Source: Synechococcus sp. CCY 0621
GTDB lineage: Bacteria; Cyanobacteriota; Cyanobacteriia; PCC-6307; Cyanobiaceae
Length of the DNA stretch: 64,000 nt
Assembly: GCF_019038465.1 (NCBI RefSeq)
Contig: NZ_JAFKRH010000015.1
Span: 205,207 to 269,206, forward strand
Reading direction: 5' to 3'
The notes under the pieces are model-generated. The model ran no database searches and was not told the DNA's origin. It saw only the letters and a list, made by a program, of their open reading frames with translations. This document shows, in pieces, positions 44,908 through 55,588 of this stretch (positions within the stretch are counted from its first letter, which is position 1; each line of letters starts with the position of its first letter). Both the position numbers and the translations under genes were made by a program.

Positions 44908-45797
44908 TCAGTTACCTTTTCATTTTTCTGAAAGACAAGGCATGCCACTGCTCTGGCCGCTGCGGCACGATCCTCCTGAACGCGCTGATTCGTATGCGTG
45001 TCAAAATACTCGCAGTCTTTACAACTCTCAGCGTCGGCTAACTGCCAGCCCTTGTTGTCATATCGATAGTAGGAGGCCTCAATCAATGAGGCACCATGCA
45101 CCTCACTGCATAGTTGTGCAATCATTTCGCCGTCAAACTGCTGCAGCCATCCGTGGAACTCCTTTCTTCCAAACGGAACGGATAGAAAGAGCTTGCCGGA
45201 AGTCTTCAGGACTCTGACCATTTCATTGACTGCAATCAGGTAACTGGCATCATCCCTTTCCTTGTACCTATCCCTGTCTGAGTAGACCAATGTGTTATCC
45301 ATTCCTATATGCTCTACGGTGCTCAGGCTGACCACTGTGTCAAATACTTCGCTTTGGAAGGGATTGGCTCGTAAATCACAGAACATATAGGAGAGGCGAC
45401 TTCGTTTCATCATTGTGCTTTCTGGCTCCAATGTCATTAGTACGACATCCTTATCTTTAAGAACTGTCTTTTCAATGAGATATGGATAGTTGAGCACAGA
45501 ACCAGCATCCAACAAGCGTTCATCATGGCTATTCATTCTTGAGAAAAGCCAGGGATATTCAACCATCCTTTCATCGACTCCATAGCCGTAGCCTAATGGT
45601 AGTTTCTTCCCTGCTCGAAAAACCTCAAGTAGATCATTACTCTGAAGAGTCTTTTCCAATTGCTCAAGCTTGTATTGCTTATAGCCTGGCGACCAAGGGA
45701 TCCGACCGTTGTCGAGATAGCTCTGAACCGCTTTTGAAACCATAGGCCCTCTCCGTTCTTGCTTCAAAAACGATAGTATATGCCTAAGACTAGCCAT
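44904..45797 (-). CDS. class I SAM-dependent methyltransferase
   Basis: A 297-residue methyltransferase. ATG 45797 follows a strong GAGGAAAGAG ribosome site, deciding the start over an upstream TTG. Motif I is LLDAGSVLNYPYL, an atypical form without the GxGxG glycines; motif IV is FDTVVSLSTVEHIG and post-motif LFLSVPFGRKEFHGWLQQF. A cysteine pair (ESCKDCEYF) sits near the C-terminus. It overlaps the upstream methyltransferase gene by 8 bases. Target unknown, probably a glycan. Confidence 0.82.
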   Translation of the reverse strand: MASLRHILSFLKQERRGPMVSKAVQSYLDNGRIPWSPGYKQYKLEQLEKTLQSNDLLEVFRAGKKLPLGYGYGVDERMVEYPWLFSRMNSHDERLLDAGSVLNYPYLIEKTVLKDKDVVLMTLEPESTMMKRSRLSYMFCDLRANPFQSEVFDTVVSLSTVEHIGMDNTLVYSDRDRYKERDDASYLIAVNEMVRVLKTSGKLFLSVPFGRKEFHGWLQQFDGEMIAQLCSEVHGASLIEASYYRYDNKGWQLADAESCKDCEYFDTHTNQRVQEDRAAAARAVACLVFQKNEKVTE

Positions 45798-47007
45798 ATT
45801 CTCTTTCCTCAAGACTTGCTAGAAGCGGTTTCCACTGATAGGTCTCAAAATCCATATTGTCAAGGTATAGGACTAGGCAAGTATTCTTTATACGCATGAG
45901 TGGTCTTTCGACAGCTAGTTCACTTAAGTATTGAACTACTCCTTCAGACTTTCCGGCAAAGTCGTGCCATACGATGGCTCCATTAGGAGCTAAAAGTTCA
46001 AACGCTTTCTGCGTATCATTCTTTACATACTCGTAGCTATGATCACCATCGATGAACACATAGTCCATCATTCTCCGATAGGGTGTCGTGTCAAAAGTCT
46101 TGGAATCAGAGAAGACCTGGTGAATACGGTGCTTGTTCGGACTCGTCTTAATGAATGATCCAATGTATTCTCCATAGCGCCCATCCTGCTCCGGTGGAAG
46201 GTTGAGAGTGTAAATCTCTGCGTCTTCACAAACATCGGCGAATCCACATGTTGTTTGGCCCCTGTAGGTGCCGATTTCGAAGATCTTCTTTGCTTCACGT
46301 AGCTTAGGGATTGCACAAACATAAACCATATCTATGTGGTTCATGTGCTGTGTTTCCTGGTGGATGACGCTTAATGGGACTCTTACCCTCGCCATGTCCC
46401 CGAAAACTTCACTCATGTACGTTGATCGGATCTGACCTTCTGTCATTGCGCTTCCCACTACCAAATCTTCCTTGAGTAACGCCAAGTGTTGCTCTAATGG
46501 AGTTGTATTGCTTGCGCCGGATTGTTTTCCGGCGAGATCAAGAGTATGATCATTCTGATTGAAGACCCAGCGTGTGAGTGTAGTGATCATATTTCTTTCT
46601 GGATCTGTACCTAGTTGCTTTAGGAGCAGCTCAAGATTTCCAGAAAACTCGTAATCGCTGATTATGATCTGTTGAATCATCTCAGTCAAGACTTTGATTC
46701 TGGTTTGCACCTTCTCTTCGAGTGGATTAATCCTGTTCATCGAATCAAGGATTAACTCTAGGAGTATCTCTAACTGACTAGCGCCTCCGCTCTGCTTTTC
46801 ACTTGCAAGACTGGCCTTGATCTCAGGACCCTGCCTTGCTAACCAATGCGTAAAGGTCAGAACTAGGTCCTTCTCTTCTTTCTTGCCTAGCATGGCCAGG
46901 AGAGGCTCAAGATCTCCAGATAGCTCAGGATCATTTCTGATTATCTTGGCCAAGACGCCTGACAGAACTCTGTTCCGCAACTCTAATACTTCTTTTTTGA
47001 CGGTCAT
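45790..47007 (-). CDS. class I methyltransferase with a duplicated N-terminal module
   Basis: A 405-residue protein. The C-terminal half (about 190-405) is a Methyltransf_24-like domain: KIFEIGTYRGQTTCGFADV as motif I, YVFIDGDHSYEYVKND, and GAIVWHDFAGKSEGV. The first 180 residues contain a repeat: IIRNDPELSGDLEPLLAMLG..FTHWL and IIISDYEFSGNLELLLKQLG..LTRWVF, about 95 residues apart. The repeats are helical and charged and may be a docking or oligomerisation element. It is 56 bases downstream of wzt. Confidence 0.85.
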   Translation of the reverse strand: MTVKKEVLELRNRVLSGVLAKIIRNDPELSGDLEPLLAMLGKKEEKDLVLTFTHWLARQGPEIKASLASEKQSGGASQLEILLELILDSMNRINPLEEKVQTRIKVLTEMIQQIIISDYEFSGNLELLLKQLGTDPERNMITTLTRWVFNQNDHTLDLAGKQSGASNTTPLEQHLALLKEDLVVGSAMTEGQIRSTYMSEVFGDMARVRVPLSVIHQETQHMNHIDMVYVCAIPKLREAKKIFEIGTYRGQTTCGFADVCEDAEIYTLNLPPEQDGRYGEYIGSFIKTSPNKHRIHQVFSDSKTFDTTPYRRMMDYVFIDGDHSYEYVKNDTQKAFELLAPNGAIVWHDFAGKSEGVVQYLSELAVERPLMRIKNTCLVLYLDNMDFETYQWKPLLASLEEREYG

Positions 47008-47063
47008 CTGAGGGCTTTCCAGTCTTTAAATGAATGTAGCATGGACGAGCTTGCCTTACATTC

Positions 47064-48287
47064 CTACTCCTGCATATATGCTTTCCCATTTGATGTATGT
47101 TCATTCTTCTTTGCCGCGAGTTGAGACTCGAGCTTCCAGCCGAAATCAACACAGATATCACCCATCGTCTTCAATGGTAGCTTTCCTGTGCCATAGAAAT
47201 CTCCATCGAGGACCTTGATTGATGATGCCATTTCTACCTTGTCTACGAGTTGATTGTTGATCAGGAGTGCTACGGAAAGACTGTAGCGGCCAGGAACAAG
47301 AGGCAGTCTATCTATCTGACATGTGAGTGTTCCTTTGTGGCCTAGCTTAGTAAGATTCACAGATAGAACTTCACTGGGAACTCCAAACACTCTTTTCCCA
47401 ACCTCATTCGTAAAAATAATGCATGCAAATACGTCGTGAATGTTCGCATATTCTGAGTACACTTCGTAGCGCAAGTCTATAGTGCAGGGCTCTCCAGTGC
47501 GCATCGCTTCTGGCTGCGCTGCTTCTGGTCCGTGGCTCTTGATTTCAACGATCCTGGCGTTTCCGGTCCCCTCTCTACGACGACTATCTAAGGCCACAGA
47601 TACTTTGGGATTCATTTCTTCTTCGTACTGATTAACGCCTTCTATCGAGTTCCCATCAAATCTTATCTCTCCGTGGTCAATCCAGATCACTCTCTCGCAG
47701 AACCGTGCAATATCTCCCATGCTATGGGAGACAAAGATAATTGTCCTGCCTCCATTGGCCAAGCCTTCAACACGCGATAGGCACTTTTTCTGGAAGCTTA
47801 GGTCTCCGACTGCAAGAACCTCATCCATTATAAGTATATCTGGATCCAGGTGAGCTGAGACAGCAAAGGCTAGCCGCATGTACATGCCACTTGAGTAATG
47901 CTTGACTGGAGTATCGATAAACTCACCAACTCCAGAGAACTCTACAACCTGTTGAAAGATATTCCGGATCTCATCACCCTCCATTCCGTGTATGGAGGCA
48001 TTGAGGTGGATGTTGTCTCTCCCAGTGAGCTCCATGTTGAATCCAGTTCCCACTTCCAAAAGTGAGGCCACCCTGCCTGTGATTTCGACTCTGCCCTCCG
48101 TCGGGTACACAAGCCGTGACAGTATCTTCAGGAGAGTCGACTTTCCTGCACCATTTCTACCAATGATGCCAACGCGCTCACCTTCCTTGATGTTCATACT
48201 GATATTCTGCAATGCCCAGAACTCTTTGATCCCGACTCTGTACTTCTTGCCAATCCCACTGCATTGTACGGCGTAATTTCGATTCAT
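47064..48287 (-). CDS. wzt: polysaccharide ABC exporter ATP-binding protein
   Basis: ATPase of an ABC exporter that moves lipid-linked O-antigen or capsule chains across the inner membrane. The 407-residue product starts at ATG 48287. It has Walker A IIGRNGAGKST (41-51), the signature YSSGMYMRLAFA, Walker B LIMDEVLAVGD and the switch histidine FVSHSM. A C-terminal domain of about 160 residues (from about 245) resembles the carbohydrate-binding domain of Wzt proteins that recognise a chain-end modification. It overlaps wzm by ATGA. Confidence 0.95.
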   Translation of the reverse strand: MNRNYAVQCSGIGKKYRVGIKEFWALQNISMNIKEGERVGIIGRNGAGKSTLLKILSRLVYPTEGRVEITGRVASLLEVGTGFNMELTGRDNIHLNASIHGMEGDEIRNIFQQVVEFSGVGEFIDTPVKHYSSGMYMRLAFAVSAHLDPDILIMDEVLAVGDLSFQKKCLSRVEGLANGGRTIIFVSHSMGDIARFCERVIWIDHGEIRFDGNSIEGVNQYEEEMNPKVSVALDSRRREGTGNARIVEIKSHGPEAAQPEAMRTGEPCTIDLRYEVYSEYANIHDVFACIIFTNEVGKRVFGVPSEVLSVNLTKLGHKGTLTCQIDRLPLVPGRYSLSVALLINNQLVDKVEMASSIKVLDGDFYGTGKLPLKTMGDICVDFGWKLESQLAAKKNEHTSNGKAYMQE

Positions 48288-49126
48288 AGTCTGTCTGCCA
48301 ACTCCCTTTCGACTGAGTTGAAGGCCACGAGCCCTACCAGCAGCGATCCCACTGAAACCAAAACGGCATAGAGCCACCAAAGGAAGGGAAATTCCCCGGT
48401 GCTCCCTAGGCATGCACGGAATGACTGCAGTGTTGCGGCCATGGGATTCAACTTAATCAGTAGTGCTATGGGGCCATGAAAGAGGTTGGGAGAGAAGTAT
48501 ACACAAGATACAAAGAGGCCTATGTATAGCATCAATGAAAGTAGTTGCTCAAAGTCCCTGTTGCGCAGTGATATTGATGCAAACAATATGCCCATGCCCA
48601 GGGACAGAGCTCCGCACTGAGCAATCACTAGGGGCAGAAGCAGTACTGTCCAGCTTATTCTGACCCCATAGGCCATCAGCATGACCAGCAACGGTAGGAA
48701 AGCCATTCCCAGCAGGAGGAGATTTGATAGAATTGGCACGGCAGGGATGATGAGCCTCGGGAAATAGACTTTTTTGATCATTCCGGCATCTTTGCGCAAA
48801 GAGCTTGCGGATTCCTGGGTGGCATCTGTGAAGTAGTACCAGATGATCAGTCCGCTATAAATGAATATGGGATAGGGCGCTGACTCGCCTGTTGTTGCAC
48901 CTGAAGCATGCTTGAATAAGCTGAAGACAGCAGTTACTGATAGGGGGCGTACCAGATTCCAAAGCACGCTCAGTTTCATATCATCGAACTTTGTCTGAAT
49001 CTCCCTTCTGACCATGCGCTTGAGCATGCTCCGATACTTTAAGTACTCGTCAATATCAAGGAGCCTAACGCTCTTTCTTGGCTCAATGACTATCGTTTGC
49101 TTGGGTTTAATTCTTCCTTCACTCAT
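48284..49126 (-). CDS. wzm: polysaccharide ABC exporter permease
   Basis: Membrane partner of Wzt. The 280-residue ABC-2 type permease has an N-terminal amphipathic/cytoplasmic part (MLKRMVRREIQTKFDDMKLSVLW) and about six spans between residues 65 and 275. It has the family pattern SGLIIWYYFTDATQESASSL, IKKVYFPRLIIPAVPILSNL and YFSPNLFHGPIALLIKLNPMA. Export by Wzm/Wzt implies that the chain is completed in the cytoplasm, in contrast to a Wzx/Wzy route. Confidence 0.94.
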   Translation of the reverse strand: MSEGRIKPKQTIVIEPRKSVRLLDIDEYLKYRSMLKRMVRREIQTKFDDMKLSVLWNLVRPLSVTAVFSLFKHASGATTGESAPYPIFIYSGLIIWYYFTDATQESASSLRKDAGMIKKVYFPRLIIPAVPILSNLLLLGMAFLPLLVMLMAYGVRISWTVLLLPLVIAQCGALSLGMGILFASISLRNRDFEQLLSLMLYIGLFVSCVYFSPNLFHGPIALLIKLNPMAATLQSFRACLGSTGEFPFLWWLYAVLVSVGSLLVGLVAFNSVERELADRL

Positions 49127-49318
49127 GTCTTGCTCCCGGCCTTGGCTTCAGCAGACTTTCTGTCCACCCGGTCCCCCTCCGATCTCAGCCTGATCTCTTC
49201 CTGGCGTGATGCCACTGCGCAAGTGCATCCCCGCAAAGTATCCGTCCGGCGGGATTCGAACTTCTGTACACTTGTTCTATCTGATGCGCGTGGAGTGTGG
49301 TCCTTGCCCATGGGAAAA

Positions 49319-50278
49319 TCAGAAAAGAATGTCGTTGTACATCTTGCCGATGATCTCGCGCAGGGTTGTTCTGGCGCTCCAGCCCAGCTCTTTGTTGATT
49401 CTGGATGGGTTCATCGCCGAGTATCGCAGGTCGCTGGGCCGCATCAGTGAGCCTTCTGTCTGGACGTGCTCTTCGGCCTTCAGGCCAGCCATTTCGAAGG
49501 CAGTCTGCACGAATTCTTTCAGCGACGATGTCTCGCCTGAAGCGATCAGAAAGTCTTGTGGCTTGTCCGTCTGAAGCATCATATGCATGGCTTGCACATA
49601 CTCTGGAGCCCAGCCCCAATCCCTCCAGATCTCAAGATTGCCAAGCTCTAGCCTGTCCAGTTTACCCTCCTTGATCAGTCGAACTCCTCGGATGATCTTC
49701 TGCGTGACAAACCTGCTTTGTCTCAAGGGTGACTCGTGGTTGGCCAGTATTCCAGTGCATGCCCAAAGTCCATAGGCAATCCGGTAGTTGGCGATTTGCC
49801 AGTATGCCGTTGCCTTCGCGACTCCATAGGGACTTCTCGGTTGCATGGCTGCACTCTCATCAGCGGGCTTTTCGGCAGCTTCACCGAAGCATTCTGAGCT
49901 CCCCGCGTTGAACAGTCTTGTTGGCAGTTGCAGGAAGCGAATCACTTCCAGAACATTCAGGCATCCTCCAGCAATCGATTCCATGCACTCCACCGGTTGC
50001 TCGAAAGACAGGCCAACACTGGTTTGGCCTGCCAGGTTGTAGATCTCGTCTGGGGCTATCGACGACACAACCTTCAGGACACTACGAAAGTCGTTTGGTG
50101 CCAGCGAGATGATTTCCACATCCCCGTCAACCCGCAACCGTCGAAGCCGACTCAGATCGCATGCCTGAGCATCACGGCTGGTACCGACGACCCTGTAACC
50201 CTTCGTCAACAGCAGCTTTGTCAGGTAGGCACCGTCCTGTCCTGTCGCTCCAATGATCAGTGCAGTCGGGCGCACCAT
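49319..50278 (-). CDS. gmd: GDP-mannose 4,6-dehydratase
   Basis: Converts GDP-D-mannose to GDP-4-keto-6-deoxymannose, precursor of GDP-fucose, GDP-D-rhamnose and GDP-perosamine. The 319-residue extended SDR has IIGATGQDGAYL (8-19), DEIYNLAGQTSVGLSFEQP, NAGSSECFGE and SPYGVAKATAYW, with the catalytic Y-x3-K, then GILANHESPLR, as in Gmd. It is somewhat shorter than the 345-370 residues of E. coli-type Gmd. No reductase or aminotransferase for the GDP sugar is adjacent. It begins the right-hand minus-strand operon. Confidence 0.9.
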   Translation of the reverse strand: MVRPTALIIGATGQDGAYLTKLLLTKGYRVVGTSRDAQACDLSRLRRLRVDGDVEIISLAPNDFRSVLKVVSSIAPDEIYNLAGQTSVGLSFEQPVECMESIAGGCLNVLEVIRFLQLPTRLFNAGSSECFGEAAEKPADESAAMQPRSPYGVAKATAYWQIANYRIAYGLWACTGILANHESPLRQSRFVTQKIIRGVRLIKEGKLDRLELGNLEIWRDWGWAPEYVQAMHMMLQTDKPQDFLIASGETSSLKEFVQTAFEMAGLKAEEHVQTEGSLMRPSDLRYSAMNPSRINKELGWSARTTLREIIGKMYNDILF

Positions 50279-50446
50279 TGATTCACCCTTTGCCTGTGCA
50301 GCAAGCCTGTTTGGCTCGCTGGGATCTCGGCTTCCCCGGAGCTTCAGCCTGGTTTCCGCCTGACCTCACGTCCTGACCTCGTCCCAACGGCTCAGGCCGC
50401 ATTTTCCCATACAGTGGACAGGTCAGTGGGGGTGGGGTTGGTCGGT

Positions 50447-50476
50447 TTGACAGGCAGGCCCTCCGTGGTCCATGAT
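50447..50476 (+). promoter_or_regulatory. candidate sigma-70 promoter for tRNA-Gly
   Basis: A perfect -35 hexamer TTGACA (50447-50452) is followed after 18 bases by CATGAT (50471-50476), four of six matches to the -10 consensus. It points toward the tRNA gene about 75 bases downstream. It is a visual match only. Confidence 0.4.
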
Positions 50477-50554
50477 TTTTGGATCGGCATCCAAACGGCA
50501 GGCCTCCACAGCTGTTTACAGCCCTGGGCTCTTGCATCCAATGGTGCCGCTTTT

Positions 50555-50626
50555 GCGGATGTAGCTCAGTGGTAGAGCATCTCCTTGCCAAGGAGAGGGT
50601 CGAGAGTTCGAATCTCTTCATCCGCT
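50555..50626 (+). tRNA. tRNA-Gly (anticodon GCC)
   Basis: A full cloverleaf of 72 bases without CCA. The acceptor stem is GCGGATG with CATCCGC and discriminator T. The D arm is GCTC..GAGC with AGTGGTA in the loop. The anticodon stem is TCTCC/GGAGA with loop TTGCCAA (anticodon GCC). The T arm is GAGAG-TTCGAAT-CTCTT. It sits at the right border of the low-GC island, and its last bases overlap the antisense GNAT gene. Confidence 0.97.
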
Positions 50627-51085
50627 TGACTGTTTCAGCATCAGCCTCTGGCTGTCCACCCGGCTGAAGCCCAGCCGTTCGTAGAAACCCTCGCCGGTGG
50701 TGGTCATCAGGTAGACGCGTTCGGCGGCGGCCACGGGCCGGCTGGCCAACAGTTCCTCGACGATCCGCCGCCCCAGTCCCCGTCCCTGGTGCTCCTCGGC
50801 CACCACCACATCCCAGAGAACGGCGCGGAACACGCCGTCGCTGGTGGCGCGTCCGAAGCCCACCAAGGTGCTCCCCTGCCAGGCGCTCACCACCACCTGG
50901 CTGCCGCTGAGCATCCGACTCAGCTGGGTGGGCCGGCGGCCGGTGGCCCAGAAGCTGTGGCCATCGAGCAGGGTGCGGAGGGCCGCCAGCCGCCAGCGCA
51001 GGCGCAGGCACAGGCCGCCGTGTCGGATCAGCCTGACTGAGGGGGCGGCGGCGGGGACTGGAGGCCTGGGTGTGGCGGTGCTCAA
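50618..51085 (-). CDS. GNAT family N-acetyltransferase
   Basis: A small acetyltransferase with [34 protein letters not shown], the acetyl-CoA loop [16 protein letters not shown] and [10 protein letters not shown]. The start is uncertain. There is no ATG before the domain; I give TTG 51085 (156 codons), while GTG 51217 would add a low-complexity N-terminus that covers the secA leader hairpin. The stop codon and last residues (SSG) are encoded by the complement of the tRNA-Gly acceptor stem. Substrate unknown. Confidence 0.75.
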   Translation of the reverse strand: MSTATPRPPVPAAAPSVRLIRHGGLCLRLRWRLAALRTLLDGHSFWATGRRPTQLSRMLSGSQVVVSAWQGSTLVGFGRATSDGVFRAVLWDVVVAEEHQGRGLGRRIVEELLASRPVAAAERVYLMTTTGEGFYERLGFSRVDSQRLMLKQSSG

Positions 51086-51173
51086 CGGGCCGGGGTGGAG
51101 GTCATCAGCTGCAAATCCTGCTCGGCGGCCGGTGCCGGAGGGGCCTGCAGGTGCGGATCCCCGGCGAAAGAGA

Positions 51174-51215
51174 GGCCGAGAACCCTTGCAGCAGCAAGTT
51201 TCTTCGCTCTCGGCC
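51174..51215. promoter_or_regulatory. nested hairpin in the secA leader
   Basis: Outer arms GGCCGAGA (51174-51181) and TCTCGGCC (51208-51215) are perfectly complementary. Between them CTTGC-AGCA-GCAAG (51185-51198) forms a second hairpin. The structure ends 46 bases before the secA ATG and has no T run after it, so it is unlikely to be a simple terminator of an upstream gene (the neighbour is divergent). A leader element controlling secA is possible. Confidence 0.5.
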
Positions 51216-51261
51216 ACGGTTTTGCGATGGTAGGGTAAGCAACTACGGACAGGCTTTCTCC

Positions 51262-54096
<2,835 letters not shown>

Positions 54097-54105
54097 AGGT
54101 CAGCA

Positions 54106-54134
54106 AGGGTAGAATCTTTTATCTCTTCTACCCT
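54106..54134. promoter_or_regulatory. inverted repeat before vapB (operator or terminator)
   Basis: AGGGTAGAA (54106-54114) and TTCTACCCT (54126-54134) are perfect 9-base complements with an 11-base A/T-rich spacer. The repeat lies 10 bases after the secA stop and 9 bases before the vapB ATG. Absence of a T run makes a VapB operator more likely than a secA terminator; it could serve both. Confidence 0.55.
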
Positions 54135-54143
54135 GGTGGTGCC

Positions 54144-54419
54144 ATGGGCATGAACATCAAGGATCCTGAAGTGCATGCCATGGCACGAGAGCTGGCTGCC
54201 CGCCGGTCCACCACCGTGACCAATGCGGTGCGACAGGCCCTCAGCGCCGAGCTTGAACGCAGCCAGCACGAGGAGGAAGAGATGGCCAGTGCGGTCGCGG
54301 CTCGGCATGCACGGCTTCAGGAACTTTTGCAGCGATTTCGCCAGATTCCATGGCCGGAGGGTTTGACCAGCAAGGAGTTGCAGGACGAGCTCTATGACGA
54401 CCATGGGTTGCCGGTGTGA
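54144..54419 (+). CDS. vapB: VapB-type antitoxin
   Basis: A 91-residue protein. The N-terminal part (MNIKDPEVHAMARELAARRSTTVTNAVRQAL) fits the ribbon-helix-helix-like VapB/PSK family that binds its own operator. The C-terminal part, with IPWPEGLTSKELQDELYDDHGLP, is the usual toxin-wrapping tail. ATG 54144 was chosen, with ATG 54150 possible. Its TGA overlaps the vapC ATG (TGATG), giving the tight coupling normal for toxin-antitoxin pairs. Confidence 0.9.
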   Translation: MGMNIKDPEVHAMARELAARRSTTVTNAVRQALSAELERSQHEEEEMASAVAARHARLQELLQRFRQIPWPEGLTSKELQDELYDDHGLPV

Positions 54420-54811
54420 TGGTGGTGGATACCTCTGCTTTGGTGGCGATCCTCAAGGCAGAAGCGGATGCAGCGGCCCTCCTGCACTGCTTGGGCGGGA
54501 GTCGCAACAGCACCATCGCCATGCCCACCCTGCTGGAGGCTCAGATGGTGATGGTCAGCCAGGTTGGTGACGCTGGATTGGTTGACCTGGAACTGCTGCT
54601 GAGTCGAGCTGAGATCCGGCCCTTGGCCTTCGATGCGAACCATCTGCGCTGGGCCTTGCATGGTTGGGATCACTACGGCAAGGGCCGCCACCAGGCAGGC
54701 CTGAACTTCGGTGATTGCTTCAGCTATGGCCTGGCCATGGCCCTGGATCGGCCCCTGTTGTTCAAGGGCGACGACTTTTCGCGCACCGATGTGAAAGTGG
54801 CCGTGTTCTGA
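54419..54811 (+). CDS. vapC: VapC-type PIN ribonuclease toxin
   Basis: A 130-residue PIN nuclease with all expected acidic residues: D4 (VVDTSALVAIL), E40 (TLLEAQ), D99 (NFGDCFSYGLA) and D118/D119 (FKGDDF). VapC toxins cleave tRNA or rRNA when the labile antitoxin is lost. GTG 54416 is an alternative start one codon earlier. The pair is inserted between secA and cysE; cysE faces it on the opposite strand. Confidence 0.93.
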   Translation: MVVDTSALVAILKAEADAAALLHCLGGSRNSTIAMPTLLEAQMVMVSQVGDAGLVDLELLLSRAEIRPLAFDANHLRWALHGWDHYGKGRHQAGLNFGDCFSYGLAMALDRPLLFKGDDFSRTDVKVAVF

Positions 54812-54826
54812 AGACGTTTCGCCGCT

Positions 54827-55576
54827 TCAATTGGGGATGTCCGGGTTGTCTCCCAGGAATTCCAGGATCTCCCGATCACGCAAGTTCTGGGCGGTGCCGC
54901 TGCAGGGCTCCTTCAGGGGCCTGCCGGCGGCCACTTCCTGTAGGCAGGCCTGCAGCCGGTTGACGTCGTTCTCCAGGCTGTCGATCCGCTCCATCAGGTT
55001 GCGGATCACCGACGCCTCCGCATCTGGCAGGGCGGAGTGGGCCAGGGGATCGATGCGGGCCCCCGCCTGGTGGATCACCCGGCCGGGAATGCCCACCACG
55101 GTGCTGTCGGCCCCCACGTTGCGCAGCAGCACCGAACCGGCACCGATGCGGGTGTTGGTGCCCACGGTGATCGCCCCCAGCACCTTGGCCCCCGCCCCCA
55201 CGACCACGTTGTCCATCAGGGTGGGGTGGCGCTTGCCGTGCTCCTTGCCGGTGCCCCCCAGGGTCACGCCCTGGTAGAGGAGGCAGTTGTCACCGATGAC
55301 GCTGGTCTCGCCGATCACCACGCCCATGCCGTGGTCGATGAACACCCCCCGGCCGATCCGGGCCCCGGGGTGGATCTCCACTCCGGTGAGCAGGCGACCC
55401 AGTTGGCTCAGCATCCGCGGCAGCAGGGGCAACCCCAGTCGCCACAGGCGGTGGCTGACCCGGTGCAGCTCGAGGGCGTGGAAGCCCGGGTAGCAGAGCA
55501 GGATCTCCAGGGTCCCCCTGGCCGCCGGATCCCGCTGCCGGATGATGGCCAGGTCGGCCCTGAGTGCATCGAGCAT
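54827..55576 (-). CDS. cysE: serine O-acetyltransferase
   Basis: Makes O-acetylserine from serine and acetyl-CoA, the first committed step of cysteine synthesis. The 249-residue product has a helical N-terminal domain ([28 protein letters not shown]) and a left-handed beta-helix of hexapeptides. Catalytic elements are [16 protein letters not shown] and [18 protein letters not shown] charged C-terminal extension follows. It lies 12 bases downstream of the GntR gene on the same strand. Confidence 0.96.
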   Translation of the reverse strand: MLDALRADLAIIRQRDPAARGTLEILLCYPGFHALELHRVSHRLWRLGLPLLPRMLSQLGRLLTGVEIHPGARIGRGVFIDHGMGVVIGETSVIGDNCLLYQGVTLGGTGKEHGKRHPTLMDNVVVGAGAKVLGAITVGTNTRIGAGSVLLRNVGADSTVVGIPGRVIHQAGARIDPLAHSALPDAEASVIRNLMERIDSLENDVNRLQACLQEVAAGRPLKEPCSGTAQNLRDREILEFLGDNPDIPN

Positions 55577-55588
55577 GGGTTCTGGCCC

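Noticed and set aside
49123..49311. Minus-strand 62-codon frame between gmd and wzm
   Set aside because: Position would fit an operon, but the translation is charged and patternless and no ribosome site precedes it; left unannotated.
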